This document shows, piece after piece, positions 17,484-29,049 of a DNA stretch of 64,000 nt. The position numbers and the translations under genes are program-made. The stretch is from Trematomus loennbergii (taxonomy: Eukaryota > Chordata > Actinopteri > Perciformes > Nototheniidae): positions 23,554,080-23,618,079 of the forward strand of contig JAAOOA010000026.1 of assembly GCA_012861695.1 (NCBI GenBank). Reading direction: 5' to 3'. The notes beneath the pieces are model-generated. The model did not search any database, was not told the origin of the DNA, and saw only the letters and a list, made by a program, of their open reading frames with translations. Position 1 is the first letter of the stretch; each line of letters starts with the position of its first letter.

Positions 17484-19280
17484 CAGATAGTGGTCTGCAG
17501 GAGGTTTTAGATGAACATAGGCTCAGTCTGAGGAGGAGATGTGAACGTGTGACTGAAGGAACTGATCAAAGTGAAACCCTCCTCAACAGGATCTTCACTG
17601 AGCTCTACATCACACAAGGCCAGAGTGAAGAGGTTAATACCCAACATGAGGTGAGGCAGCTGGAGACAGCTTCCAAGAAAGAGACCCTCCATGACACTCC
17701 AATCAAGTGCCAGGACATCTTTAAAGCCTTACCTGACCAACAGACTCTCATCAGAGCGGTCCTGACCAACGGAGTCGCTGGAGTTGGAAAAACCTTCTCA
17801 GTGCAGAAGTTCACTCTGGACTGGGCCGAGGGTTTGGAAACCAAGATGTCAGTCTGGTGATCCCGCTCTCCTTCAGGGAGCTGAACCTGATCAAAGGTGA
17901 GCAGTACAGTCTTCTCAGGCTGCTCCATGTTTTCCATCCAACCTTACAGAAGGTCACAGCAGAGCAGCTGGCTGTCTGCAAAGTGCTGCTCATCTTTGAC
18001 GGCCTGGATGAAAGCAGACTTTCTCTGGACTTCAGAAACAAGAGGTTGTGTCTGATGTCTCACAGAGTCCTCAGTCAACGTGCTGCTGACAAACCTCATC
18101 AGGGGGAAGCTGCTTCCCTCGGCTCTCGTCTGGATAACTTCCAGACCTGCAGCGGCCAATCAGATCCCTCCTGAGTGTGTGGACAGGGTAACAGAAGTAC
18201 GAGGCTTCACTGACGCCCAGAAGGAGGAGTACTTCAGGAGGAGATCGAGTGATGAAGACCTGTCCAGCAGAATCATCTCTCACATCAAGAGCTCCAGGAG
18301 CCTCCACATCATGTGTCTGATCCCAGTCTTCTGCTGGATCACTGCTGCAGTTCTGGACCACATGTTGACTACAGACCAGAGAGGAGAGCTGCCCCAGACC
18401 CTCACTGACATGTACTCACACTTCCTGCTGGTCCAGACCAAGAGGAAGAAGCAGAAGTATGAAGAGGGACATGAGACGAGTCCACAGCAGCTGACGGAGG
18501 CTGACAGGGAGGTTCTTCTGAAGCTGGGGAGGCTGGCGTTTGAACATCTGGAGAAAGGAGACATCATGTTCTACCAAGAAGACCTGCAGCGCTGTGGTCT
18601 TGATGTCACCGAGGCCTTGGTGCACTCAGGAGTTTGTACAGAGATCTTCAAAAGAGAGAGAGTGATCTTCCAGAAAACAGTCTACTGCTTTGTTCATCTG
18701 AGCATTCAGGAGTTTCTGGCTGCAGTCTACATGTTGCACTGTTACACCAACAGGAACAAGGTACTGAAGGACTTCCTGCAAGAGACTGGCTATAAGAACA
18801 GTAAAAACAGTGATCAGGATTACCCATCCCTGGATGTCTTCCTAAAGGGAGCCATGGAGAAATCCCTCAGAAGTAAAATGGCCACCTGGACCTGTTTGTC
18901 CGCTTTCTCCACGGCCTCTCTCTGGAGTCCAACCAGAGACTGTTAGGAGGCCTGCTGGGTCGCACAGACAACAGACCAGAAACCATCCAGAGAGCCATCA
19001 GCAACCTGAAGGAGATGAGAGTGATGAAACTCTCCTGACAGGAGCATCAACATCTTCCACTGTCTGACAGAGATGAAGGACCACTCAGTACATCAGGAGA
19101 TCACAGAGTTCCTGAAGTCAGAGAACAGATCAGAGAAGGAACTCTCTGAGATCCACTGCTCTGCTCTGGCCTACATGCTGCAGATGTCAGAGGAGGTTCT
19201 GGATGAGTTGGACCTGAAAGTACAACACATCAGAGGGGAACGAGACTGATTCCAGCTGTGAGGAACTGCAGGAAGGCCAA
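17484..19280 (+). CDS. NLR copy A, FISNA-NACHT exon (frameshifted)
   Basis: Starts with the FISNA segment ([39 protein letters not shown]), then the NACHT Walker [11 protein letters not shown] (about 17770), Walker B-like [11 protein letters not shown] (about 17986-18018), WITSRP (sensor region), a winged-helix part and [15 protein letters not shown] (about 18690). The acceptor is cagcag (NAGNAG). One base is missing after LDWAEGLE (about 17835), also in copy B. Further one-base losses are near 18040, 18893, 19020 and 19220. The longest intact stretch is 18080-18946. Ends at 'gtaagtcc'. Confidence 0.75.
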
Positions 19281-20269
19281 GTAAGTCCAGATGTGATTAA
19301 CTTTATAAACTAATGTGGATCAGAGTTTAATTATTCAAATAAACACTATAACATTTCTGCTGTTTAAATACTGAGAGCAAAATAAACCAACACTGTTCTT
19401 CTATTTATTTATAATAATAGTTAAACTGAAGCGTTTCTCTCTTCATATTGAGTGATGGAGGAGACCAACCTGGTCTCACCAGAATGCGCGACTCCACCAC
19501 GACTCCTTAACACCGCAGTGCGTGGTGGAGTCACGAACGTTGCTACATTTACGTGTCTGCACCACGCAACCCCAATGTAAAGTGAATGAGGCTCCTTTGT
19601 CGTGGTGCACACACGCATTTCTATAACGTCCAGCAGTGAGCTTTTATTCTATAAAACGTTTTTAAAATCTACTTTATAGCTTGTAGTAACTCACGGGAGG
19701 CTTCTTTTATTTTATTTGTATTCATAATAATTTTTATTTTTCGTCAGAATGTATTATGGTGCATTAGTTACGAATTTTTGTTCTCAAAAACAGTGCATTG
19801 TGTGTAATACAACTGTGATTTTTTATTAAATTAGTTAGTTTTTAAGGAAGGCCAGAGCTTCAGCTGTGTCAAATAGATTGTTCCCTTTAGTTAACGTTAT
19901 TTAAAAGATAATTATATTCCTATTTGATCATGTCCCCTTTATTGTATTACGGACGCAGAGAGCAATGTGAGCGTCCATTCCCATTGGATAACGGAGGATT
20001 TTTACACCCGGAAGTAAGTATTCTCCTTACTGTCGATTGATTTTATTTACAGTGATATCTGCACTACTCATCAACTCAAAACACCAGATTATCCTTGTTA
20101 ATTACACAACATTGATTGGTTTAAATTGTGTGCAATGCTTTTGTATTTTCCACTTTCGATTCGGAGAAACAAATATTTTTTCGGAGTGTTTGGATGGCAG
20201 AAGACACTACACTACCCAGAATCCTCAGCTATGGGACTACACCATGTGCTTAGAACGTGTCCCCCCCCC

Positions 20270-20400
20270 CCCCCTTAGGTCACAGGCTCCTCCAACAGTG
20301 CAACACAATAAAACAGATACACAGACAAATAGTGCAAGTAAATACAAAAAGAAAAATAGTAAAATAGTAAAAAGTGAAATAGTGCAATAAGAGTCTATAT
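20270..20400 (-). mobile_element. LINE 3'-end fragment, split by a hAT insertion
   Basis: Reads as the 3'UTR of a minus-strand LINE whose RT C-terminus is at 21755-21905. The two parts are separated by the hAT element at 20401-21658. Confidence 0.45.
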
Positions 20401-21658
20401 CAGTGTTGTAGTCAAGTCACCAATTCACGAGTCCAAGTCACTCTCGAGTCACCACTCTTCGAGTCCGAGTCCAAGTCCGAGTCACCAAGGGAGAGTCGTA
20501 GTCGAGTCACCCAAGAAGTGTCCGAGTCGAGTCCGAGTCCGAGTCATCATTACCTGTGTTCGAGTCAGAGTCCAAGTCTGAGTCACCCAAGGAGTGTCCG
20601 AGTCGAGTCCGAGTCCGAGTCATCATTACCTGTGTTCGAGTCCGAGTCCAAGTCCGAGTCACCTAAGAAGAGTCCAAGTCAAGTCCGAGTCACAAGTCTT
20701 CATGTATTAATCTTCATGGATCCTCTACATTGCTTTTATCCTGTCATGTTATACTAATCTATCTATTGAACTGCTGTGAAGCCAGTTTGGCTACAATTCT
20801 TGTAATAGGTGCTATACAAATATAAAGCTTATTACTAATATTAATATTAATATTATTATATATAAATAAACTATATTTAAAATGAGTTACCTTTTAGAGA
20901 AGTGATTATATTTGTATGCCAATATTTTCCTATGGTAAAGTTTTCGTTTTGCACTTTTATTTTGATAGTAATAAGATCGGGACTCTTATTTTGAAGGAAC
21001 TTTTACCGGTTAAATCGGTTCACTGATAAAGATTTAGCCCCAGAAAGCACATGGCTACTTAGCATGCAAAATAAGTAGCCATGTGCTTTCGTGTTATCGG
21101 CTGAATCTTTATTTATTGATTAGATCACGTTACTCTGATGATAGTGTTCAAGACAGCCTATATGTCTGAACTCGATCCTTAGAGTAATGTGTTACGGAGC
21201 CTTCTCTTCAATATTGTTTCCACATAACAACATTTTGCGCTGCTCTTTTCCAATGTGGAAGCAGAATGTGTGAAAGCATACAGCACATGCGGGGTGTGTC
21301 TCTAGACATCTTTAGACTGGAATAGCGGGGCCCATACGTGAACTCGCCTCGCAGCCGGTGCACACGCCAGGATAGAGGACATCAGACTCCAGAGAAAATT
21401 TGCTCGAGTCCGAGTCCAAGTCGGAGCTCAATGTACAAGTCGAGTCCGAGTCATCGTGGGGGGGAAAATTCACGAGTCCGAGTCCAAGTCAGCGTACGCG
21501 ATAATTCATGAGTCCGAGTCCGAGTCCAAGTCATGGTGCGCGAGAATTCACGAGTCCAAGTCCGAGTCGCGTCAATCAGTGCGCGAGTCCGAGTCGAGTC
21601 ACGAGTCCCGAAAATCGGCACTCGAGTCCGAGTCCAGGACTCGAGTACTCCATCTCTG
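20401..21658. mobile_element. Nonautonomous hAT element with subterminal GAGTC arrays
   Basis: Begins CAGTGTTGTAGTC, ends CCATCTCTG, and is flanked by an exact 8-bp duplication, GTCTATAT (20393-20400 and 21659-21666), the hAT hallmark. Both ends (20420-20690 and 21400-21650) are packed with 'cgagtccgagtc' and 'aagtc' units. Such subterminal repeats are usual binding sites for hAT transposases. A perfect 19-bp hairpin (21043-21061 with 21072-21090) lies at the centre. No transposase is encoded; Ser/Pro-rich frames are repeat artefacts. Confidence 0.85.
21043..21090. repeat. Perfect inverted repeat (19-bp arms, 10-base loop)
   Basis: gaaagcacatggctactta and its exact complement taagtagccatgtgctttc, separated by 10 bases. 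It lies within about 40 bases of the midpoint of the surrounding hAT element. Confidence 0.9.
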
Positions 21659-21754
21659 GTCTATATACAAGTGATTGGAATATGATATATTAGATAAATA
21701 ATTTCTAAGTAGCAGCCAGATGAATGTTATGGATGTTGTTTCTAAGTTCAGGTG

Positions 21755-21905
21755 TTTAATAGTCTTATGGCCTGTGGGATGAAACTGTCCCTGAGTCTGG
21801 TGGTTTTAGTCCGGATGCTGCGGTACCGCCTGCCAGACGGCAGCAGACAGAACAGTTTGTGGCTGGGGTGATGGGGGTCTTTTATAATCCTGAGGGCTTT
21901 CTTTA
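21755..21905 (-). mobile_element. Non-LTR reverse transcriptase C-terminal fragment
   Basis: The minus strand reads an end-of-RT sequence including LLPSGRRYRSIRTKTTRLR and SFIPQAIRLLN, a conserved tail of several fish LINE families. It is heavily 5'-truncated and ends in 3'UTR sequence toward lower coordinates. A second 3'UTR piece of similar type is at about 22180-22300. Confidence 0.65.
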
Positions 21906-22845
21906 GGTTAACCTGGTATTTTTACTCCACTACATTTATTTTAGTTACTTTTACAGATTTGGATTAATGATGTGAAATATAAACAACCCTTAAAATAGAC
22001 TTTAGTTACACCTGAGTAAAATTCAGTGAATTCAGCCGGCGAGATATTTGGTAGTGGGTGCTTGAGAAGACTAAATATTTATCTGCAGATCCCTATAAAG
22101 CATATTCATTACTCGTTATTCTCTACTAATAGTTAATTAAAAACTGTATATAATGGCTATTTTGCACATCCCTTTCAAGATTTCAAGATTTTCTAAGGTT
22201 TATTGACATATCATATACACAACTACGGTGTAGTTATGCAATGAATGAAAAACTTGGGTCACAGGTTCCTCAACAGTGCAATAAATCAGGCACTAAACTG
22301 TTTTATTGTAGAGATCACTTACAGTATCTTCTTGATATTTTCTATTCTATATTATTTATATCATTGACCTTCCACTGTCCCACTATATTAAGAGTATGTC
22401 ATCTTTATATTTAAATGTTTTCATCAAATATAACACATTCAAAAGTGCTTTACAAAAATGAAAGACATTAAGAAAAGGCATCTTAAAACAGTCATTAAAA
22501 AGCAACACAATCTACCTGCATTGCATTACTCTAAACGTGTAATAACGTGCTTTAACCAGTAGGAGTGCGGGTTAAAAAGCTGTCAAGTTTACAGTGTTAA
22601 CTAAATAAAATATACTGCTGTTTCTGGTTTAGTTTACGACGGATATATTCTGTTATTGTTTTGATATTTGTAACACAAAAGCGATGTAAAAAACCCACAG
22701 CAACACAGAAAAGATGGTCTTAACATGACCCAGCGGTCTAGTAGTTAATAAAAAACAATAATATCAAAACAAATTATTACTACTAACTTTATTGTGAAAT
22801 TAAAACAGAATGGTAAAGAATAGTTTCCGGTCTATTCTGAGGCCC

Positions 22846-23883
22846 AGGTTGCAGTCGAATAGTCCAAGAATCAGCTCCTAAGTTCTAACCCTATCGTTTA
22901 TTCCTTGACCTCTGTGTGAAACGTCACGGGGTTAAGGGATAGTGGATAGGAGAATTCAAAAGGATTTAGGAGAAGAGACTGCGGTACTTTAGAGAATCCG
23001 ACTGCACTTTCACTATCCGACGTGTTTATGATGCGCCAGCGGAGGTCATAATGTGCCCCTGCTGCTGTGGGGAAACTATGGAAACTACAGTTTTCTATAC
23101 AGCGGACTACAACATGGATGTTTAATAAGAACGAGGGACTACTGTAACTCATCTAGAGACTCTGATGCTGTTGTTTTATGCTTTATGAATGTGGACAACA
23201 GAGAAACATATTCTTCATGACCAAAGATGGAATTTAAATAAAAAAGGAAAGTGAAATGTATGCTCGTCACCCTCTCCCTCCGGTCCACATTAATACAAAT
23301 GATCCCAAAATGATTGTATGAACTATGAAAAGATCTTAAAATAAATACAAATGTATTTATTATAAACGTTAGTCCTTAACATCTATCACTGTGTATATCA
23401 CCATTCAAACATCTTTTAAAGTTGAACAAACCCCACAAAGCTCAGTAAAGACTGTGAAATGTTGACTTTATTTGATCATTTCAGTAAAAACTAACGTTCA
23501 TATTTCTCTTTTGATTATAATACTGATGAACGTTCAAAACAAAGCACTTTGGCAACTTACCACATACGTTTTAAAATGCTTAATAAGCACCGTAACTTTC
23601 ATGATATCATTTCTCGGTCATAATCGGTTGTTTCCGTGAACGGCCGACTGTTGTGTGACGGCAAATGCTGCGGCTGCAAGGCATTGTGGGCAGCATGTTC
23701 TCCTCTCCTTTCGGTTAGGGAGGTCCAGTGGTTCCTAAGCTAAAGGAGGTTATAAAGGAAGTTTGAAACCTCCTTTCCTTTCATTTAGAGAATTCGAACG
23801 GCATGGCTGCCACTGAGGGACTTCCGGGTCATTTCACTCCGTTAGGAAGGTTCCTAAGCTAAATGGACTATTCGACCGCAACC
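22846..23883. mobile_element. TIR MITE 'ttgcagtcgaatagtcca' inside the 6.6-kb element
   Basis: Imperfect inverted ends: ttgcagtcgaatagtcca at about 22849 and tggactattcgaccgcaa at about 23864-23881. About 1.0 kb in between has inverted 'ttcctaagctaa' motifs near the right end and no coding frame of note. Confidence 0.6.
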
Positions 23884-23898
23884 CCGATCTCTGTAGAT

Positions 23899-25137
23899 CA
23901 GTGGTCGCCAACCAGTCGATCGCGATCGACCGGTCGATCGTGAGTGTGGTGCGGGTAGAAAAAAGTAAAAAAAAAGTAACAAAAGAAAATAAATAAAAAT
24001 AAAAAATAAAATATAAAATAAATAATAATGTTTGAAAAATACGTTTTTAGATGTAAACCTATCATCCACCACCCCGTTTGCAGGTGCCACTTGATTGACG
24101 TATATTTTAGACACCTCAATAATATAATACATTAACCGTGCTTTACGTCAACCTCATCATGACAAAAGAGAGGACGGCAGGACTGCAATTTCCCGTGTTC
24201 AGTGAATGCAACAGAGGCAAGACACCAGACCAATCAGAGAGTTGCATGGAAATACACGTGTGCTTGTGTCATTCAAGCTCGGCTCTGTGTGTGTGTGGCA
24301 ATAGCGCATTTAGTGTGAGAGAGAGAGAGAGGAGAGGAGAGAGAGGGAGAGAGGGAGAGAGGGAGAGAGGGAGAGAGAGGAGAGAGGGGGACCGGTGCCA
24401 GGGGGACCGTGATGTTAGCATCTGGTTAGCTAGCTGCAGTAACGGACATAAGGAGCTGTTTCCACAACAAGCTGGAGGAGAGTCCTCTCCTCTCAGACTG
24501 AGGGGCTCAGGTGAGCTAAAGGACTCTCTGAGTGTTTAGATATAGTTCACTTTAGTCTAAGTTATCTCAGTGGGTCTCAAACGGTTTTGTAAAAATTATT
24601 CAAAAGATTATTTCTGCGGCACACCTTCATATGATCATTATAGTTATACAAACAAAGAGAACAAATGAAAAACAGGTATGAAATACTATATGGCAGTAAA
24701 CAAGAATACAGTTTAAAAGGGGAGTGATTTGTAAAATATCCATAAAGAAAAAGAAAATCTGTTTACAGTTCTGTTCATATGGGTGCTGAGAGAGGTATCC
24801 ATAGATCTCTTTATGTTGCTCTCAAAGTGCACCAGATTGATGCATTTAACTTCAATATTTAAAAATATATATTCCCGGAGGAACATCCCCCCGACCCCCC
24901 AGAGGAGGTGAGGTCCGACCCCCACTCATAAAAAAGAGCACTTACCCCTGCCTATATGCCGTGAGCTGATTATCGAGCCTTCATTGTAACAGTAATTCAG
25001 ATGCAGCCTATATAAAAGGCCTCAAATTGGAAGCACTGTCTGGGCCGTCTTTTCACTCAATTCTGCAATAGGTAGATCTCGCCTTTCACCTAGGCCGAGG
25101 TCGGTGATCTTGGGCTTAAAAAGGTTGGTGACCACTG
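23899..25137. mobile_element. Nonautonomous hAT element, relative of the 48861-51476 transposon
   Basis: Ends cagtggtcgccaacc and ggttggtgaccactg (one mismatch as inverted repeats), flanked by an exact 8-bp duplication CTGTAGAT (23891-23898 and 25138-25145). The first bases (gtcgatcgcgatcgac) and the 'gatcttgggcttaaaaaggt' end match the autonomous-type element in block B. The interior (1239 bp in total) has a GA-rich microsatellite (24318-24390) and no transposase. Confidence 0.85.
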
Positions 25138-26709
25138 CTGTAGATAAACGAACTATGACAGATGTGTAATGTTTAATGCAGCCAAACCATTTTTACAATG
25201 CATTCATGTGATGACTTTCAAAGAGTAAAGCAAGCACTGCTGAATAAAGTATGATTTTATCTTTTACGAAACGTTTTTTCCATATGGAATGCAGTTGGAG
25301 GTCAACCAATCACAGAGCTTGAGGCAAAGCGGAACAATAGCTGAGGATTCTGGTAGTGTAGTGTCTTCGGCCATCCTAAACTCTGAACAAATATTTGTTT
25401 CTCCGAATCGAAGGGGAAAATTACAAAGCATTGCACACACTTTAAACCAATCAATGTTGTGTAATTAACAAGGATAATCTGGAGTTTTTGAGTTGATGAA
25501 TAGTGCAGATATCACTGTAAAATCAATCGACAGTAAGGAGAATACTTACTTCTGGGTGTAAAATCCTCCGTTATCCAATGGGAATGGACGCTCACATTGC
25601 TCTCTGCGTCCGTAATACAATAAAGGGGACATGATCAAATAGGAATATAATTATCTTTTAAATAACGTTAACTAAAGGGAACAATCTATTTGACACAGCT
25701 GAAGCTCTGGCCTTCCTTAAAAACTAACTAATTTAATAAAAATCACAGTTGTATTACACACAATGCACTGTTTTTAGAGAACGAAAATTCGTAACTAATG
25801 CACCATAATACATTCTGACGAAAAATAAAAATGATTATGAATACAAATAAAATAAAAGAAGCCTCCCGTGAGTTACTACAAGCTATAAAGTAGATTTTAA
25901 AAACGTTTTATAGAATAAAAGCTCACTGCTGGACGTTGTAGAAATGCATGTGTGCACCACGACAAAGGAGCCTCATTCACTTTACATTGGGGTTGTTTGC
26001 GTGGTGCTGACACGTAAATGTAGCAAAGTTCGTGACTCCACCACGCACTGCGGTGTTAAGGAGTCGTGGTGGAGTCACGCATTCTGGTGAGACCAGGTTG
26101 GAGGAGACATGTCAAACACATGAAGGACTCTAGAGGTTTCTCAGCATGTGATCACACCACACAGCAGGACTTACAGTTATCAGTTATTATTACTTTCTAG
26201 TAGTTTCTTTATCATTAAACACACACCACGTTCTTATCACAATGTATTAGAGTTTAAAATAAGATCTATATCATATCCCACCAATACCAGAGTTATGTCT
26301 TAATGCTGAGAACATCTGATGGTATTCAGTTCAAAATATTGAAACTTTATTGATTTGTTAATTGTGTTTGTGTGCACAATACATTTCCAGATGCTCAGAG
26401 AAGCCAAAACATCCATCATTCACATCCAATATGAATTAACATTTAAATGTGTACAGTACATCTGTAATATTGTCAAGTGATTTATTTAATTTCTGTTTCT
26501 ATGGTAACAGTCAGTGACAGCAGGAGCACAGACATGTGATCAGATCACACTGACAACACATTACACTCTATTATCATATATTATTATATATAAAATGGAC
26601 TAACAGCAAATCACAATCAGAAATTTGTCAAATATGTTTTTCATCAAATGCTTGAGGTCATTATGTTTCCTCTTTTTTTAACACATGTTGTAATATATGT
26701 TTATTATAG

Positions 26710-26883
26710 ACTTACTTACTGTGGACTCTCAGAGACTCACTGTGAAGTCGTGGCCTCAGCTCTGAAGTCTGACCCCTCCCATCTGAGAGATCTGAACCTG
26801 AGTGGCAACAAGCTGAAGGATTCAGGAGTGGAGCTGCTGAGTTCTGGACTAAAGAGTCCAAACTGCAGACTGGAGGCTCTCAG
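26710..26883 (+). CDS. NLR copy A, LRR exon 1
   Basis: A 174-bp phase-2 exon: [33 protein letters not shown] and [15 protein letters not shown]. This is the standard teleost NLR leucine-rich-repeat unit (ribonuclease-inhibitor type). Acceptor 'tattatag', donor 'gtcagt'. Open. The copy B equivalent (56056-56228) lacks one base. Confidence 0.82.
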
Positions 26884-26914
26884 GTCAGTTCACTGATTGA
26901 ACTTCATCTCTTTT

Positions 26915-27668
26915 GGCGCGTTTCCACTACAGCACGGAGCACAGTTTAAGAGGTGTGACGTCAGCGGCCCGTCTTTGGTTGCGTTTCCACTTGGCCTAGT
27001 ACCGGCCGGCGGGTCCTAATTCACAGTTTTTCTGGCCTCATAAAATCGCGGGTCTAGGCCAGAGACAACGAGGCTGAGTCGGGCTGAGTATGCTAAACTA
27101 GAGAGAGCATCACTGGCAAGGGGCTACAACTACAACAAGATGGACATATTTGACCGTGATTTAATTGTAATACACGTTTCAAAATGATGCCGAAGTAACA
27201 ACATACTGATACCGTTAGTAAAAACCATGAATTAATGCTTTGTCAAGTCTGCAGACGACGGCAGGGGAAAAACCTTTTAAAATGCTTGTTTTCTAAATGG
27301 AATTGGCTAAGCTAACGCAGTATATGCTCCGACCGTCCACACTCACAACAACGGCCTATACAGACATAAATAAAGCAGCGACTGTATTCACCATGACACA
27401 GGCAGTCTGTGGTTTGTACTTGTTTAACTTTTGTCTAGTTTCTGAACATATATGAGGAGCTGTGAGCTCTGAGTGCTAACAGCTAACGGCTGTGTTGTTT
27501 TTCTGGGGTTCTCTGAAGATCACGTCACGGCTCCGCCTACACTGCGTTACTATAGATACTACCCCAGTTCCTAAACTGTAATGGAAATGCGCCATAAAGT
27601 GAGCCAGTCCTAACGAGGCCCAGCCATACCGAGCGGGGCCGAGCGAGGCCGTGTAGTGGAAACGCGCC
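26915..27668. mobile_element. TIR MITE 'ggcgcgtttccacta' (copy A only)
   Basis: Perfect 15-bp inverted ends ggcgcgtttccacta and tagtggaaacgcgcc. Copy B is uninterrupted here ('catctgtttgtgttt'), and a TTT repeated at both sides may be a 3-bp duplication, as in PIF/Harbinger elements. No transposase in 754 bp. Confidence 0.75.
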
Positions 27669-27941
27669 TTTGTGTTTATCATTTTCTGAATTTGAAAAAA
27701 TACATTAAAGTTTTTTTTCCACTTTTGCTAAAGACTGAATATTGATCAGAATAACACAGAGAAGGTGAATGTGTGAGGGAGAGTGTTTGAGCTTCCACAG
27801 ACTCACTCTGTGCTCCATGAGTCAGTGGAGATGCTGTCAGTACTGATGAGCTGTAAGGAGATGAAGGAGTTGTTAAACATCTGATCAAAGTTAAAGTTCC
27901 AGATTATCAATGGATTGTTTCTACATCATCTCTGATATTAA

Positions 27942-28664
27942 AGGTCTCCTATCATGCAAAATGCACTTTCTGATGTCTTTTCTACATCACCATGTGTCCC
28001 CGGTGTGTCCCCGGTGTGTCCCCGGTGTCAGGAGACTCACAAAGTGTCAGGAAACAAAACCCTCTCTCTTTTCCTCCGTACCCACATCTCTAAAAACGGG
28101 GGAACAACGGAGCTGATCCAGATTTGCTGCGTCATGACGGCATTACTAAATTGTGGGCGGGCTTTACACCAACGGGCCAATCAGAAACGTTGCTGTCAGA
28201 AACAATGAGACGTGTTCTGGAAGTAATATGGTCTGTGTTTACATTAGCATGCTAACACTCAGAGCTAACCTGTACTGGAGAGAGCATGTGTGAAGAAGCA
28301 GGAAATAAGAAGGAACTCACCTTGTGGTAAACCTGAGAGAGAGAAGAGTTTGAGCTCCATGCTGTTTCAGAGATAATCCTTGATGTGGTTTGGAACATGA
28401 TATGGAGTTTAATCAGGGCAGCATTTAGCTGAGTTTCTGCTGGTAGAATTCTGATCAGGCATTAGCTCCACCTCCCTTTTTTTTTTCAAGCTAAGGACCC
28501 GAACCTGCTCTTCTCTAACAGCTGAAACAGAGGGATGTGTGGGATTTCTAAAATGCATGATCTGTTTGGTATTTTGAGCAAAACACATCATAGACATGTT
28601 TTTATATATTTGTGTATATCTGAGACCCATAATATATGCCTAAAAATAGCATGATAGGAGACCT
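27942..28664. mobile_element. TTAA-flanked MITE 'aggtctcctatcatgc' (copy A)
   Basis: Inverted ends aggtctcctatcatgc and gcatgataggagacct with TTAA on both sides (27938-27941, 28665-28668). TTAA targets are used by Kolobok and piggyBac; the AGG start fits Kolobok better (inference). The same insertion is in copy B, where it holds two further insertions. It contains a short (ccccggtgtgt)n repeat at about 27996-28030. Confidence 0.78.
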
Positions 28665-28761
28665 TTAAAACCCTGTTTAACTCTGAACAGATTATTAAAC
28701 CTGGAGTTATTTCAAACAGGAACTTTGTTTTCTAAAGTTACATCATGTTCTCTTTATTCAG

Positions 28762-28935
28762 ACTGGAGTTCTGCGGTTTGTCAGAGATCAGCTGTTCTGC
28801 TCTGATCTCAGCTCTGAAGTCCAACGTCTCCCATCTGAGAGATCTGGACCTGAGTAACAACTTTCTGAAGGATTCAGGAGTGAAGCTGCTGAGAGATCTT
28901 CTGGAGAGTCCAGACTGCAGACTGGAGACTCTCGG
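28762..28935 (+). CDS. NLR copy A, LRR exon 2
   Basis: 174 bp, open: [38 protein letters not shown] and [11 protein letters not shown]. Acceptor 'tttattcag', donor 'gtcagt', phase 2 on both sides, so exons of this class can be added or lost without frame change. Confidence 0.82.
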
Positions 28936-29049
28936 GTCAGTTCACTGACTCTCTGTTACTGCTGGAGATCTCATGTTTCATTAGTTATTCAACCTGATTC
29001 TTCTACATAATTAACTTACATCCATTAAGTTGTAAATGTTCTTTTATTC

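Larger units (their letters stand above)
19466..26100. mobile_element. 6.6-kb long-terminal-inverted-repeat DNA element (copy A only)
   Basis: The left arm (19466-20233) and right arm (about 25334-26100) are inverted copies of about 770 bp with a few differences. Ends: caacctggtctcaccagaat and its complement. GAGGAGAC at 19458-19465 recurs at 26101-26108; the uninterrupted site in copy B reads gaggcgac (about 55445-55452). This shows a real insertion with an 8-bp (perhaps 9-bp) duplication. The interior has no transposase: a LINE remnant, two hAT elements and a TIR MITE. Long arms and 8-9-bp duplications recall Mutator-like or foldback elements, but this is inference. It enlarges the NLR intron between NACHT and the first LRR exon. 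Confidence 0.82.

Noticed and set aside
17836..18080. Reading the NACHT exon as two genes split at the stop near 17858
   Set aside because: The domains continue in another frame with normal NLR order, so a small deletion explains it better.
20420..21650. Possible CRISPR-like array (regular GAGTC units)
   Set aside because: Units are 6-12 bp without spacers, lie inside a eukaryotic transposon with an 8-bp duplication, and the genome is a fish.
20518..21693. Ser/Pro/Glu-rich frames of 61-79 residues
   Set aside because: Produced by the GAGTC repeat arrays of the hAT element.
24138..24539. 133-residue frame with a GER/RER-rich middle
   Set aside because: It crosses a GA microsatellite inside a nonautonomous hAT element; no domain and no counterpart.
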